A DNA stretch of 64,000 nt from contig JAWKKG010000003.1 in assembly GCA_041393395.1 (NCBI GenBank), positions 248,001-312,000 of the forward strand, written 5' to 3'. Of this stretch, positions 1 through 7,699 are shown in pieces. The notes beneath the pieces were generated by a model that was not told the DNA's origin, did no database searches, and was given only the letters and a program-made list of their open reading frames with translations. A program made the position numbers and the translations under genes. The stretch comes from JAGQIB01 sp041393395 (GTDB taxonomy: Bacteria > ARS69). The number at the start of each line of letters is the position of its first letter. Position 1 is the stretch's first letter.

Positions 1-46
1 ACGAACGCGCGCACGACGAAGCGACCGGCCGGAGCCGGGGGAAGGT

Positions 47-70
47 CCCCCCGCCGCGAACGGCGGGGGG
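47..70. terminator. Perfect 10-bp GC hairpin, terminator-like
   Basis: Arms 47-56 and 61-70 are perfectly complementary around a CGAA loop. The hairpin lies about 30 bp beyond the stop of the minus-strand gene that ends at 99. There is no convincing T tract on either side, so intrinsic termination is uncertain. The rest of 1-98 shows no supportable gene. Confidence 0.4.
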
Positions 71-98
71 TTCCGATCGAGCCAAGGAGACTCACGGA

Positions 99-794
99 CT
101 ACGGCGTGGCGAGCGTGTAGGTGACGGTCGCCTGGATCGGATCGGTCGGCGAGTAGAACTGCGGACCGATCGCGTACGACGTGTCGATGAGCATGCCGTT
201 GTTCGGCGAGCCCACACCGCCGCGGTTCGAGACGCGCGGACCGGAGATGATCTGCACGCCACCGGAGAGGTCGTCGATCGTCGCGGAGAAGATCGGCTCC
301 TCGTCCACGTCCTTCGACGCGACCGCGGGATCGGCGCTGAAGCCCGGCGAGACGACCGAGTTCGTGGCCGGATCGCCGAACACCTTCGGGCCGGAGTTCG
401 TGAGACCGGAGAGGCCGAAGCCCACGTCGGTCAGCGCGATGTCACCGGCCGCGACCGAGCCGAAGCCCGAGGAGGCCGTGACCTGCGCCGTCAGGTTGAA
501 CGGGGCGTTGGAGCGGATCATCATCTGGACCGCGCCGCCCGTGTACGAGTCCAGGTTGTTCCCGGCCGCGACGTCGGAGACGTCGAGCGAGAAGTCCAGC
601 GCGCCGTTCTGCGTGGCGGGCGCGTTGGAACCGACACCGGAGTTCGTCGGAGCGAACGACCACCAGCGGATCGCCGCCGCCTTGTCCACGCGACCGACGA
701 TGTTCACGTTGCCCGTCGACTGCGCGAACGCGTCGACCGGGAGCAGCGAGGCGACGACCAGACCGGCCGCCACCAGCGAAAGGGTCTTCTTCAT
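99..794 (-). CDS. Secreted beta-rich protein of unknown function
   Basis: A 231-residue protein with a classical Sec signal peptide (MKK start, hydrophobic core about residues 5-20, cleavage near AFA-QS). The mature part is rich in Gly, Ser, Thr, Val and Asn and poor in charge. It ends in a beta-strand-like run (QATVTYTLATP) that resembles the last strand of secreted beta-sandwich proteins such as DUF4402 or CsuA/B-like subunits. No catalytic motif is visible. An AGGGGA ribosome site lies about 8 bases before the ATG. The gene stands alone and is followed by a GC hairpin. A surface or periplasmic structural role is inference; the family is not recognised with certainty. Confidence 0.6.
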   Translation of the reverse strand: MKKTLSLVAAGLVVASLLPVDAFAQSTGNVNIVGRVDKAAAIRWWSFAPTNSGVGSNAPATQNGALDFSLDVSDVAAGNNLDSYTGGAVQMMIRSNAPFNLTAQVTASSGFGSVAAGDIALTDVGFGLSGLTNSGPKVFGDPATNSVVSPGFSADPAVASKDVDEEPIFSATIDDLSGGVQIISGPRVSNRGGVGSPNNGMLIDTSYAIGPQFYSPTDPIQATVTYTLATP

Positions 795-1008
795 GGTACG
801 AGTCTTCCCCTGATGTAGCTCCGCCGATCGCTCGACGGATCGTCACGATGCAGGCAGGTGACGACGGTGGGTTCCGTCGGCACTCGTTGCGATTATCGGG
901 AAGGCCCGTTCGCTTCGTGACGCAAGGAAAGTTAGCCAGGCTAGGAGTCGAGCAGGCAGTGAATTTCGCGGCGGCGGATCGCCGACCGAGACCGTCGCGC
1001 GCGGGCGA

Positions 1009-2070
1009 TCAGACGCCCGCGAAGCCGCGCAGCCGGTCGATCTGGGCTTCCTGGCCGAGGACGATCATCACGTCGCCGGCGCAGAGCTTCGCGTCGCCGC
1101 CCGGGTTGAACACGGACTCGCCGCCCGCGTGCGAGCGGAGTGCGAGCACGATGAGGCCCGTCTCCTGGGGGATCCGCGCCTGGGCGAGCGTCTTGCCCAC
1201 GAGGTGCGACGCGCTCGGCACCGGGAGCTCCTCGAGCCGCAGCTCGAACTCGCTCGTGGACGTGCTCGCGTCCAGGAAGCTCACCACGGAGGGTCGCAGC
1301 AGCGAGGCGGCCATGCGCACCCCGCCGGTGACGTTCGGCGAGACCACGTGGCGCGCGCCGGCCTGCGCCATCTTGGGAATCGACTCGCCGTCGTTCGCGC
1401 GGCAGGCGATCTCCAGGTCCGCGTTCAGCGAGCGGGCGGTGAGACACACGAAGAGATTGTCCGCGTCGGAGGCGAGGGCCGCCGCGAGGCCGCGCGCCCG
1501 CGTGATGCCCGCGATCTGGAGGATGTGATCGAGTGTCGCGTCGCCTTCCACGGTGAGGATGTTCGGGAAGCGCTCGCGCATCTGCTCGATGCGTTCGTGA
1601 TTGCGGTCCACGAGCACCACGGTCTGTCCGGCCGCCGTCATCTCCCCGAAGATCACGCGGCCCACGCGTCCGGCGCCGCACACGATGTAGTGGCCGCTCA
1701 GGTGATCGATCCGGTTCTGCATGCTGCGCCTCCGGAAATAGTCGGCGAGATCGAGCTCCACGAGGAACGCCGTGACCATGGCCCACAGGAAGCCGAGCCC
1801 CACCAGGCTGAACGCGAGCACGATCATCGTGAACACGCGGCCCGCCGTCGAGAGCGGATGGACCTCCGAGAACCCGACGCTCGTGGCGGTGGTGACCGCC
1901 ATGTAGGCGCAGTCCATCCACCCCCAGCCCTCGATCGCCCGGTAGCCGACGGTCGCGCCCACGAGGACCAGATTGAAGTACAGGACGCTGAGGGAGAAAC
2001 GCTGCGTGAACGCGCGGAAGGCGCGGCGGGAGCGGGCGACGTCGCCGGTATAGCGGGACTGGAGGATCAC
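1009..2070 (-). CDS. Two-TM ion channel with cytosolic RCK (TrkA-N/TrkA-C) domains
   Basis: A 353-residue potassium-channel-type protein. Residues about 25-50 and 78-108 form two membrane helices around a pore loop. The filter reads TTATSVGFSE (residues 60-69) where K+ channels usually have TVGYGD. A Rossmann RCK/TrkA-N domain follows with GAGRVG at 132-137, then a TrkA-C domain in the last 80 residues. Such proteins gate K+ flux in response to nucleotides or ions at the inner membrane. The changed filter (G-F-S instead of G-Y-G) makes selectivity uncertain. The apparent start is GTG without a clear ribosome site. The STAS gene upstream on the same strand is about 50 bp away. Confidence 0.85.
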   Translation of the reverse strand: MILQSRYTGDVARSRRAFRAFTQRFSLSVLYFNLVLVGATVGYRAIEGWGWMDCAYMAVTTATSVGFSEVHPLSTAGRVFTMIVLAFSLVGLGFLWAMVTAFLVELDLADYFRRRSMQNRIDHLSGHYIVCGAGRVGRVIFGEMTAAGQTVVLVDRNHERIEQMRERFPNILTVEGDATLDHILQIAGITRARGLAAALASDADNLFVCLTARSLNADLEIACRANDGESIPKMAQAGARHVVSPNVTGGVRMAASLLRPSVVSFLDASTSTSEFELRLEELPVPSASHLVGKTLAQARIPQETGLIVLALRSHAGGESVFNPGGDAKLCAGDVMIVLGQEAQIDRLRGFAGV

Positions 2071-2120
2071 GGGGCGATCTTAGCGGCGGCGGGGGACGAC
2101 GTCGCGGCCTTTGTCGAACG

Positions 2121-2444
2121 TCACGAATCCAGGGAGTCCAACGAGTCGAGGACAGGGAACATCCGGGTCATGTGCGTCATCTCGAGCAGTGTGCGCACGG
2201 CCGGTTGCACGGAGCAGAGGCGGATTTTCCCACGGCCGTCGAGCTGGCGAAGTGCCGCGATCAGGACGGCGAGGCCGGTGCTGTCCATCGTCTCGATCGC
2301 GTGGAAGTCCACGCAGAACTCGTGCTTGCCCTCGCCGATCCGCGTGTCGAACGCGTGCTTGAGCGCCTCCGCGTGGCCGGCGTCGAGCGCCGGTCCTTCC
2401 GGGCGGAAGATGAGGACTCCGGACGGGTGACGTTGCTCTTGCAA
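2121..2444 (-). CDS. STAS-domain anti-sigma factor antagonist-like protein
   Basis: A 107-residue single-domain STAS protein of SpoIIAA/RsbV type. The motif MDSTGL (about residues 53-58) contains the Ser that is phosphorylated by anti-sigma kinases in this family, followed by the typical hydrophobic beta-alpha pattern. The TTG start is preceded by AGGAG at 6 bases. The C-terminus is a short acidic repeat (DSLDSLDS). No anti-sigma kinase or phosphatase is in the window, so its partner is elsewhere. Role inferred from family: partner switching that controls a sigma factor or a signalling output. Confidence 0.8.
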   Translation of the reverse strand: MQEQRHPSGVLIFRPEGPALDAGHAEALKHAFDTRIGEGKHEFCVDFHAIETMDSTGLAVLIAALRQLDGRGKIRLCSVQPAVRTLLEMTHMTRMFPVLDSLDSLDS

Positions 2445-2492
2445 GGTGAACTCCTGGGTCGGAACAGCGACGATCGGGGGGGAACGAGAGTC

Positions 2493-2520
2493 ACCCTAAG
2501 CTATAGATCTTTGGCGTCAA
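2493..2520 (-). promoter_or_regulatory. Candidate sigma70-type promoter for the STAS gene
   Basis: On the minus strand TTGACG (2520-2515) is followed after 16 bases by TAGGGT (2498-2493), about 50 bp before the TTG start at 2444. The -35 is good, the -10 matches only in part. Confidence 0.33.
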
Positions 2521-2714
2521 GCTGTAGTTGCCGCGAGCGTGTGCCGGTCATCGAGGTGGGGCCGGTGGGGGACGGGATTTCCCCGAATTCCCGGTGAGGG
2601 CCGCGCACGACCGCTCACGGCGACCCGCCGGTTCTCGCCCACGGGCCAATCGCGGGCACTTCGGGTATCTTCGGGGCCGCCGTGCCGGCGCGACGTGAAC
2701 CGCGGGGGAGAATC

Positions 2715-4472
2715 GTGTATTTCGGAGTCGATTCGGGGAGACCCACCACCCCCGTTGCCGGGGGGACCTCCGTCCGTCCGCTCCGCCGGATCGGGATCCT
2801 GATCCTCCTCGCCGTTCTCCTGGCGGCCTCGAACGCGTTCGCCGCCGACGTCCCGGCGCAGCGCGCCTCGGCTCGCGCCACGATGAAGACCTTTCTCGGC
2901 GCGGTCACGAACGCCGCCCAGTCGAACGACGAGTCCAAGCTCGACGCCGCCGTCGACTGTCTCGATCTGTCGCGCGCGCCGGGTCTGGATCGCGCCGCAC
3001 GGCGGGATCTCGCGATCCAGCTGAAGGAGATCATCGACCGGACCCGCTACGTGGACTACGCGGCCGTCCCCGATTCGCCGGACGCCCCGCCGTACATCTT
3101 TGCCCGGGGAGCGGCCGGCGAGATCGTGATCGCCGGCTCGGAGAGCGACGACTGGCAGTTCACGCCGGACACGGTCGAGTCGATCCCCGCGATGCTGAAG
3201 GAAGCGATGGGACGCGAGCGCGTGAGCGGCGCCGCCGACGTTCCGGACTACCAGCGCCCGGTCACGTGGCTCCGTCACCACATCCCGACCGGCTGGCGCC
3301 AGAACGGCTTCCTGCTCGAGCACTGGCAGTGGATCGGCCTCGTGATGCTGGCGCTGCTCGGCGTGATCGCGGATCGGATGCTCGTGGCGCTCCTGCTGAA
3401 CGTCGCGCGGCCGATCGCCCGCCGCCTGATCCCGGACGCGACGCCGAACCTGCTCACCCGCGGCGCGCGCCCGGCGGGCTTGCTGACGATGGGCGTGATC
3501 TGGCGCGTGGGAGTTCCCTGGCTCGGCCTGCCGCCGGAGATCCTCTCGATCGTGCTCCTCGCCGTCACCTTCGTGGTGGCGGTCTCCGCCGTGTGGCTCG
3601 CCTACCGGTCGGTGGACGTCGGCAGCGAGTACCTCGCGCACCGCGCGTCACTCACCGCCACGCGTTACGACGACCTGCTCGTCCCGCTGCTCCGGAAGTC
3701 GGCGAAGATCATCGTCGTCGCGTTCGGGCTCGTGTTCATCGCCGACAACCTGAACGTGAACATCACGAGCCTGGTGGCGGGTCTCGGCCTCGGCGGTCTC
3801 GCGTTCGCGCTGGCCGCGCAGGATGTGGTGAAGAACCTGTTCGGGTCGATCACGGTGCTCCTGGACCGTCCCTTCCACGTGGGAGACTGGGTCTCCGTGG
3901 ACGGCGTCGAGGGCACGGTGGAGGAGGTCGGGTTCCGCAGCACGCGCATCCGCACGCCCACGAGCAGCCTGGTCACGCTGCCGAACGCGAACCTGCTCTC
4001 GTCCTCCGTGGACAACCTCGGCGCCCGACGTTTCCGCCGCTGGAAGACGACGCTCAGTCTCACCTACGACACGCCGGCCGAGAAGATCGACGCGTTCTGC
4101 GAGGGCGTCCGCGAGCTGGTCCGCCGGCACCCGATGACGCGGAAGGACGTGTACCACGTCTATGCAAACGAGTTCGGTGCCGCGTCGCTCGACGTGCTCC
4201 TCTACATCTTCTTCGAGACGAACGACTACGGGGTCGAACTGCGTGAGCGGCACCGCTTCTTTCTCGACGTCCTGCGCCTGGCCGACCGCCTCGGCGTGGA
4301 GTTCGCGTTCCCCACGCAGACGCTGCACGTGTTCCGGCCGGGGGAAATGCCGGACCACGGCGAGCAGCCGCCGCTCCCCGAGGGACGCGAGCGCGCGCGG
4401 GCACTCGCCGGCGAGATTGCGGCGAATCCGGAAGAAGGACCGTTCGAGACGTCCCGGTCGGCGAGCGGCTAG
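2715..4472 (+). CDS. MscS-family mechanosensitive ion channel
   Basis: A large MscS-type channel. I chose the GTG at 2715 because GGGGGAGA lies just before it; an in-frame GTG at 2682 would add 11 residues. An N-terminal signal or membrane helix (RIGILILLAVLLA...) leads to a periplasmic domain of about 150 residues, then several membrane helices. The pore region LGLGGLAFALAAQDVVKNLF and the following DRPFHVGDWV are the MscS TM3 and beta-domain signature. The beta and alpha-beta cytoplasmic vestibule follows, with a hydrophilic tail. It is expected to release solutes from the inner membrane on hypo-osmotic shock. The gene ends on a CTAG shared with the convergent gene on the other strand. Confidence 0.92.
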   Translation: MYFGVDSGRPTTPVAGGTSVRPLRRIGILILLAVLLAASNAFAADVPAQRASARATMKTFLGAVTNAAQSNDESKLDAAVDCLDLSRAPGLDRAARRDLAIQLKEIIDRTRYVDYAAVPDSPDAPPYIFARGAAGEIVIAGSESDDWQFTPDTVESIPAMLKEAMGRERVSGAADVPDYQRPVTWLRHHIPTGWRQNGFLLEHWQWIGLVMLALLGVIADRMLVALLLNVARPIARRLIPDATPNLLTRGARPAGLLTMGVIWRVGVPWLGLPPEILSIVLLAVTFVVAVSAVWLAYRSVDVGSEYLAHRASLTATRYDDLLVPLLRKSAKIIVVAFGLVFIADNLNVNITSLVAGLGLGGLAFALAAQDVVKNLFGSITVLLDRPFHVGDWVSVDGVEGTVEEVGFRSTRIRTPTSSLVTLPNANLLSSSVDNLGARRFRRWKTTLSLTYDTPAEKIDAFCEGVRELVRRHPMTRKDVYHVYANEFGAASLDVLLYIFFETNDYGVELRERHRFFLDVLRLADRLGVEFAFPTQTLHVFRPGEMPDHGEQPPLPEGRERARALAGEIAANPEEGPFETSRSASG

Positions 4473-5098
4473 TAGGATTCCTCGCCGGGAGGATCCGTGG
4501 CGTCGAGCTCACGGCTCCCGATCTCCCGCCACCAGCGATCGCGCTCGGTGGGATCCCCGTGGAACGTGATCTCGGCGAGCACCGCGTCGAACACGTCGTA
4601 CAGCAGGAAGTCCCGCTTCAGCACCGAGCCGTCGGTCGGGAACACGACGTCGCCGTTCTTGCCGAGCCGGAGCTGGAAGTCCGTGCGCAGCAGCACGGGC
4701 AGGTGGCCCATGGCGTTCGTGGGCACGGCCTCCACGGAGTACATCTGCTCGTCGTCGTGATTGCGGCCCACGAGGATCGGCTGCAGGTCGAAACGTCGAC
4801 CCTCGGAGTACGACTCCCAGCAGATCTCGAGGTAGTCGAGCTCGCACAGCTCGTCGGGCTCGGCGGGTTGCTGGACCTCGTCCACGAACTCGTCGAGGAG
4901 ATCCGTGAACAGCGGCAACAGGAATTCGCGATGCCCCTCGGCGAGCAGGAGCAGATCCTTGAGGGTCACGCGATCGTGAAGGCGAACGGCGGTCCGGAGG
5001 TAGAAGGGCAGATCCTCGGTGACGTTCCGCATGCTGGTCTCGCGGAGGGTCGGGTCCCAGGCCGGGGCCCGGAGAACTCCTCCGGGAAGCAGGATCAT
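4469..5098 (-). CDS. Conserved hypothetical protein, acidic and soluble
   Basis: About 209 residues if started at the ATG at 5098 (GGAG immediately upstream); a second ATG at 5032 (MRNVTEDLPF) gives 187 residues and is equally possible. No signal peptide, membrane helix or recognisable catalytic motif. The sequence has many acidic and aromatic residues (for example ELDYLEICWESY, WWREIGSRELDA). Its stop overlaps the stop of the MscS gene by 4 bp (shared CTAG). A candidate promoter lies about 77 bp upstream. I do not recognise the family. Confidence 0.6.
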   Translation of the reverse strand: MILLPGGVLRAPAWDPTLRETSMRNVTEDLPFYLRTAVRLHDRVTLKDLLLLAEGHREFLLPLFTDLLDEFVDEVQQPAEPDELCELDYLEICWESYSEGRRFDLQPILVGRNHDDEQMYSVEAVPTNAMGHLPVLLRTDFQLRLGKNGDVVFPTDGSVLKRDFLLYDVFDAVLAEITFHGDPTERDRWWREIGSRELDATDPPGEESY

Positions 5099-5472
5099 CT
5101 CCAAAACGCGTCTCCCTCCCGCTGGTCGCGCTCGACGAACGATCACGGTCGGCGATCCGTTCATCGGTCGCGGGATTCTGGCGTGCCCGTCCGCCGAATG
5201 CAAGACTCGACCCCTTGATCGGCATTTCCCGGGGGACAGGCAAGCCCCGCGCTTCCCCTCGCCGGCGCTTCTCCCACGTCGCGGTGCCGCATCCGACGGC
5301 TTCGCGGGGTCTGGGGCCGCTTCTCGCGCGCGTGACCGGTCGAAACGAACTCGGCCTTGCATCCGCCCCCCGATTTCTGGGATTCTGACGGAGTCCGTCG
5401 CCCGGTGCCGCCCGTCGCCCTCACGGTGCGAGAGCCGGCGTTTCCCAGCGAGCCATTGGCCGGAGTTACCGA
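5099..5472. other. Divergent intergenic region, 374 bp
   Basis: Non-coding space between the leftward hypothetical gene and the rightward secreted-protein gene. It contains two outward-facing promoter-like arrangements that both use TTGCAT as -35: minus strand 5203-5175 and plus strand 5357-5386 (TTGCAT, 18-base spacer, GATTCT). The string GGGATTCTG occurs at both -10 positions, read on the plus strand. No small gene or RNA was recognised. Confidence 0.4.
5175..5203 (-). promoter_or_regulatory. Candidate promoter for the leftward hypothetical gene
   Basis: On the minus strand TTGCAT (5203-5198), 17-base spacer, CAGAAT (5180-5175). It is about 77 bp before the ATG at 5098. The -35 match is partial. 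Confidence 0.35.
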
Positions 5473-7584
5473 ATGCGGAGCGCACTCGCCCTCGCCGTCG
5501 TCGCCCTATCGTGCGGCGCCGCCTCCCCCGTCCTCGCCGCGCAGACGTGGCAGGTCGAAGGCGGCACCCTCACCGTTTCCCTCGATCCCGGAACGCTCCG
5601 AAACTGGGGCTTCGAGGTCGTCTCGTCTCGGACCACGGCCGCGCCGGGCGTCGAGACGAGCGCGATGCTCGAGCCGCCCACGTACTCGTTCGCGATCCGT
5701 CCGTCCGCGGGCGGCGCGTTCGTCACGGAAGGCGGTCGCGTTCAGGAGTTCGCGGCCGGGACGTCGTTCGCGATCGACGGCGGCCTCGCGTTCCGTACGT
5801 TCGTGGCGGGCACCGGGGACGCGCTGCGTCCGGTGTTCCTGTACGACTTCGAGGCCGTGCCGGTGGGCGACTTCTCCGAACAGGCGCTCGAGCTGCGGAC
5901 GGCCGGCGACGTGGACGTGCCGTTCGTGGTGGAGCGGGCCGGCTTCCGCTTCGATCCGGCGACGGGTCGGCTCGTGGCCCGCATGGGCGACGTGGAGTGC
6001 AGCCCCGAGCTCGCTCGTGCGCTCGGTCAGGAGCACCTCGCCGGCCAGTGGATCGGCGTGTTCGACCTCGAGCTGAACGCGGTCACGCGGGACCCGGCCG
6101 ACGAGATCGTGCTCGAGGGCCCGACCGCTCGCGGCGGGACGGGCGGCGGCGGCTCCGGCATCGACGTCCGCCTCGGTCAGCTGTACGGCATCACGAGCCA
6201 GGGTCGCGCCGGCACGTATCCGACCGGCCGATCCGGGCTGTCTGCCTCCACGACGTCGTGCAACGCGGGCACCGAGACCGTGCCGTGGAACGCGGCCATG
6301 GCCGAGACGCACCCGTTCATCGCGCTCGCGATGTTCCGTCTCGAGAACGGCGTGCTCGAGCAGCTCGGCAAGAACTGGCTGAAACACGGCTGGTACGCGC
6401 TCTCCAGCGACCAGTGCAACCTCGGCTGCACGCCGTCCGACGGTACGTATCTCGGCATCGGCTGCTCGGACACGTACTCCTCCGGCAACAACGGCAACCG
6501 CTGGGATCTCGGTCCGCGCCAGGAAGTCGATCCCTGGGCCGGCACCTGGGTCGCCTGCGGCTCGTACTTCGACGAGCCGGGTGCTCCGGACGCCGATTGC
6601 GATCGCGACTACTTCGGCTCCGCGCCCGACGGCGCCGCGCACCGCCTCGAGGTCTGGGACGAGGACCTCGGCCACACCGGCGCGCAGTACTACTACGAGG
6701 GCCAGTACATCGTGGCGAACGAGTCGTACTCGTGGGACAACATCGGCTGGCGCCGCTGCACCACGACCTGGACGGGCGGTGACTGGAGCGTCTCCGACGC
6801 GACGGGCGGACTCGTGCCGACGTACGGTCCGCTGGTCCTGACCTGGGGCGACGAGAGCCACACGGTCCCGGTGGCCACTGGCGACGGCAACGTGGTCCTC
6901 GCCGTGGACGTCACCGATCTCGGCGGCGGCCAGTGGCACTACGAGTACGCGCTCTACAACTGGCGCAGCAATCGCGGCGTGCGGTCGATCTCGATTCCGG
7001 TCGGCACCGCGAACGTGACGAACGTCGGCTTCCACGACATCGACAAGACGGCCGGCAACGACTGGCAGGTCACGCAGGCCGGCGGCCAGATCACCTGGGC
7101 GACGGACGACTACGCGACCGATCCGGACGCGAACGCCCTGCACTACCAGACGATGTTCAACTTCCGCTTCGACGCCGACGTTCCGCCCACGGCGGGCATG
7201 GTGCAGTGCGGCATCTTCGAGCCCGGCACCGGCACGGACTTCTTCGTGGACACCCAGGTGCCCGACGCCACCACGACGGACGTGGTCGTGGTGGGCGACG
7301 CCTCCGCGAAGACGGTGCTGCACGCGGCGGAGCCGAATCCGTTCTCGGCCGGCACGCGGATCGCGTTCTCGCTGCCGCGCGAGGAGAGCGCCCGCCTGAC
7401 CGTCGTCGACGTTTCCGGCCGTGAGGTCCGGGTCCTGCTGGACGGCGCGGCCCCGGCCGGCCGCTCCACGCTCGACTGGGACGGCCGCGATGCGAGCGGC
7501 ACCCGCGTGGCGAGCGGCGTGTACTTCTTCCGCCTCCAGACCGACACCGAGGTCCGGACGAAGAAGGCGACGCTGCTGCGGTAG
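5473..7584 (+). CDS. Secreted protein with C-terminal FlgD-like (FlgD_ig) domain
   Basis: A 703-residue exported protein. A Sec signal peptide occupies residues 1-22 (cleavage near VLA-AQ). The central 580 residues are beta-rich, with many Trp, Tyr and paired Cys, and no enzyme motif that I recognise. The last 85 residues form a FlgD-like Ig domain: PNPFSAGTRIAFSLP, then VDVSGREVR, WDGRDASG and GVYFFRL. This tail is common in secreted proteins of Eisenbacteria, Latescibacteria and relatives, where it is thought to act like a sorting or anchoring domain (inference). A strong intrinsic terminator follows 24 bp after the stop. Confidence 0.8.
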   Translation: MRSALALAVVALSCGAASPVLAAQTWQVEGGTLTVSLDPGTLRNWGFEVVSSRTTAAPGVETSAMLEPPTYSFAIRPSAGGAFVTEGGRVQEFAAGTSFAIDGGLAFRTFVAGTGDALRPVFLYDFEAVPVGDFSEQALELRTAGDVDVPFVVERAGFRFDPATGRLVARMGDVECSPELARALGQEHLAGQWIGVFDLELNAVTRDPADEIVLEGPTARGGTGGGGSGIDVRLGQLYGITSQGRAGTYPTGRSGLSASTTSCNAGTETVPWNAAMAETHPFIALAMFRLENGVLEQLGKNWLKHGWYALSSDQCNLGCTPSDGTYLGIGCSDTYSSGNNGNRWDLGPRQEVDPWAGTWVACGSYFDEPGAPDADCDRDYFGSAPDGAAHRLEVWDEDLGHTGAQYYYEGQYIVANESYSWDNIGWRRCTTTWTGGDWSVSDATGGLVPTYGPLVLTWGDESHTVPVATGDGNVVLAVDVTDLGGGQWHYEYALYNWRSNRGVRSISIPVGTANVTNVGFHDIDKTAGNDWQVTQAGGQITWATDDYATDPDANALHYQTMFNFRFDADVPPTAGMVQCGIFEPGTGTDFFVDTQVPDATTTDVVVVGDASAKTVLHAAEPNPFSAGTRIAFSLPREESARLTVVDVSGREVRVLLDGAAPAGRSTLDWDGRDASGTRVASGVYFFRLQTDTEVRTKKATLLR

Positions 7585-7607
7585 TGCCCGCGGTTTCGAA
7601 CCGATCG

Positions 7608-7645
7608 GGGGGCGTCCCGCGTGGCGGGGCGCCCCCATTTTTGTT
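7608..7645 (+). terminator. Rho-independent terminator
   Basis: Arms 7608-7620 and 7624-7636 pair over 13 bp with one G-T wobble and a GTG loop, followed by ATTTTTGTT. It terminates the secreted FlgD-tail protein gene. Confidence 0.88.
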
Positions 7646-7699
7646 GCTCGACGATTCCCCGTCGCGGTTCACTGACCGAGAGACACCCCCGGGGGGCCC

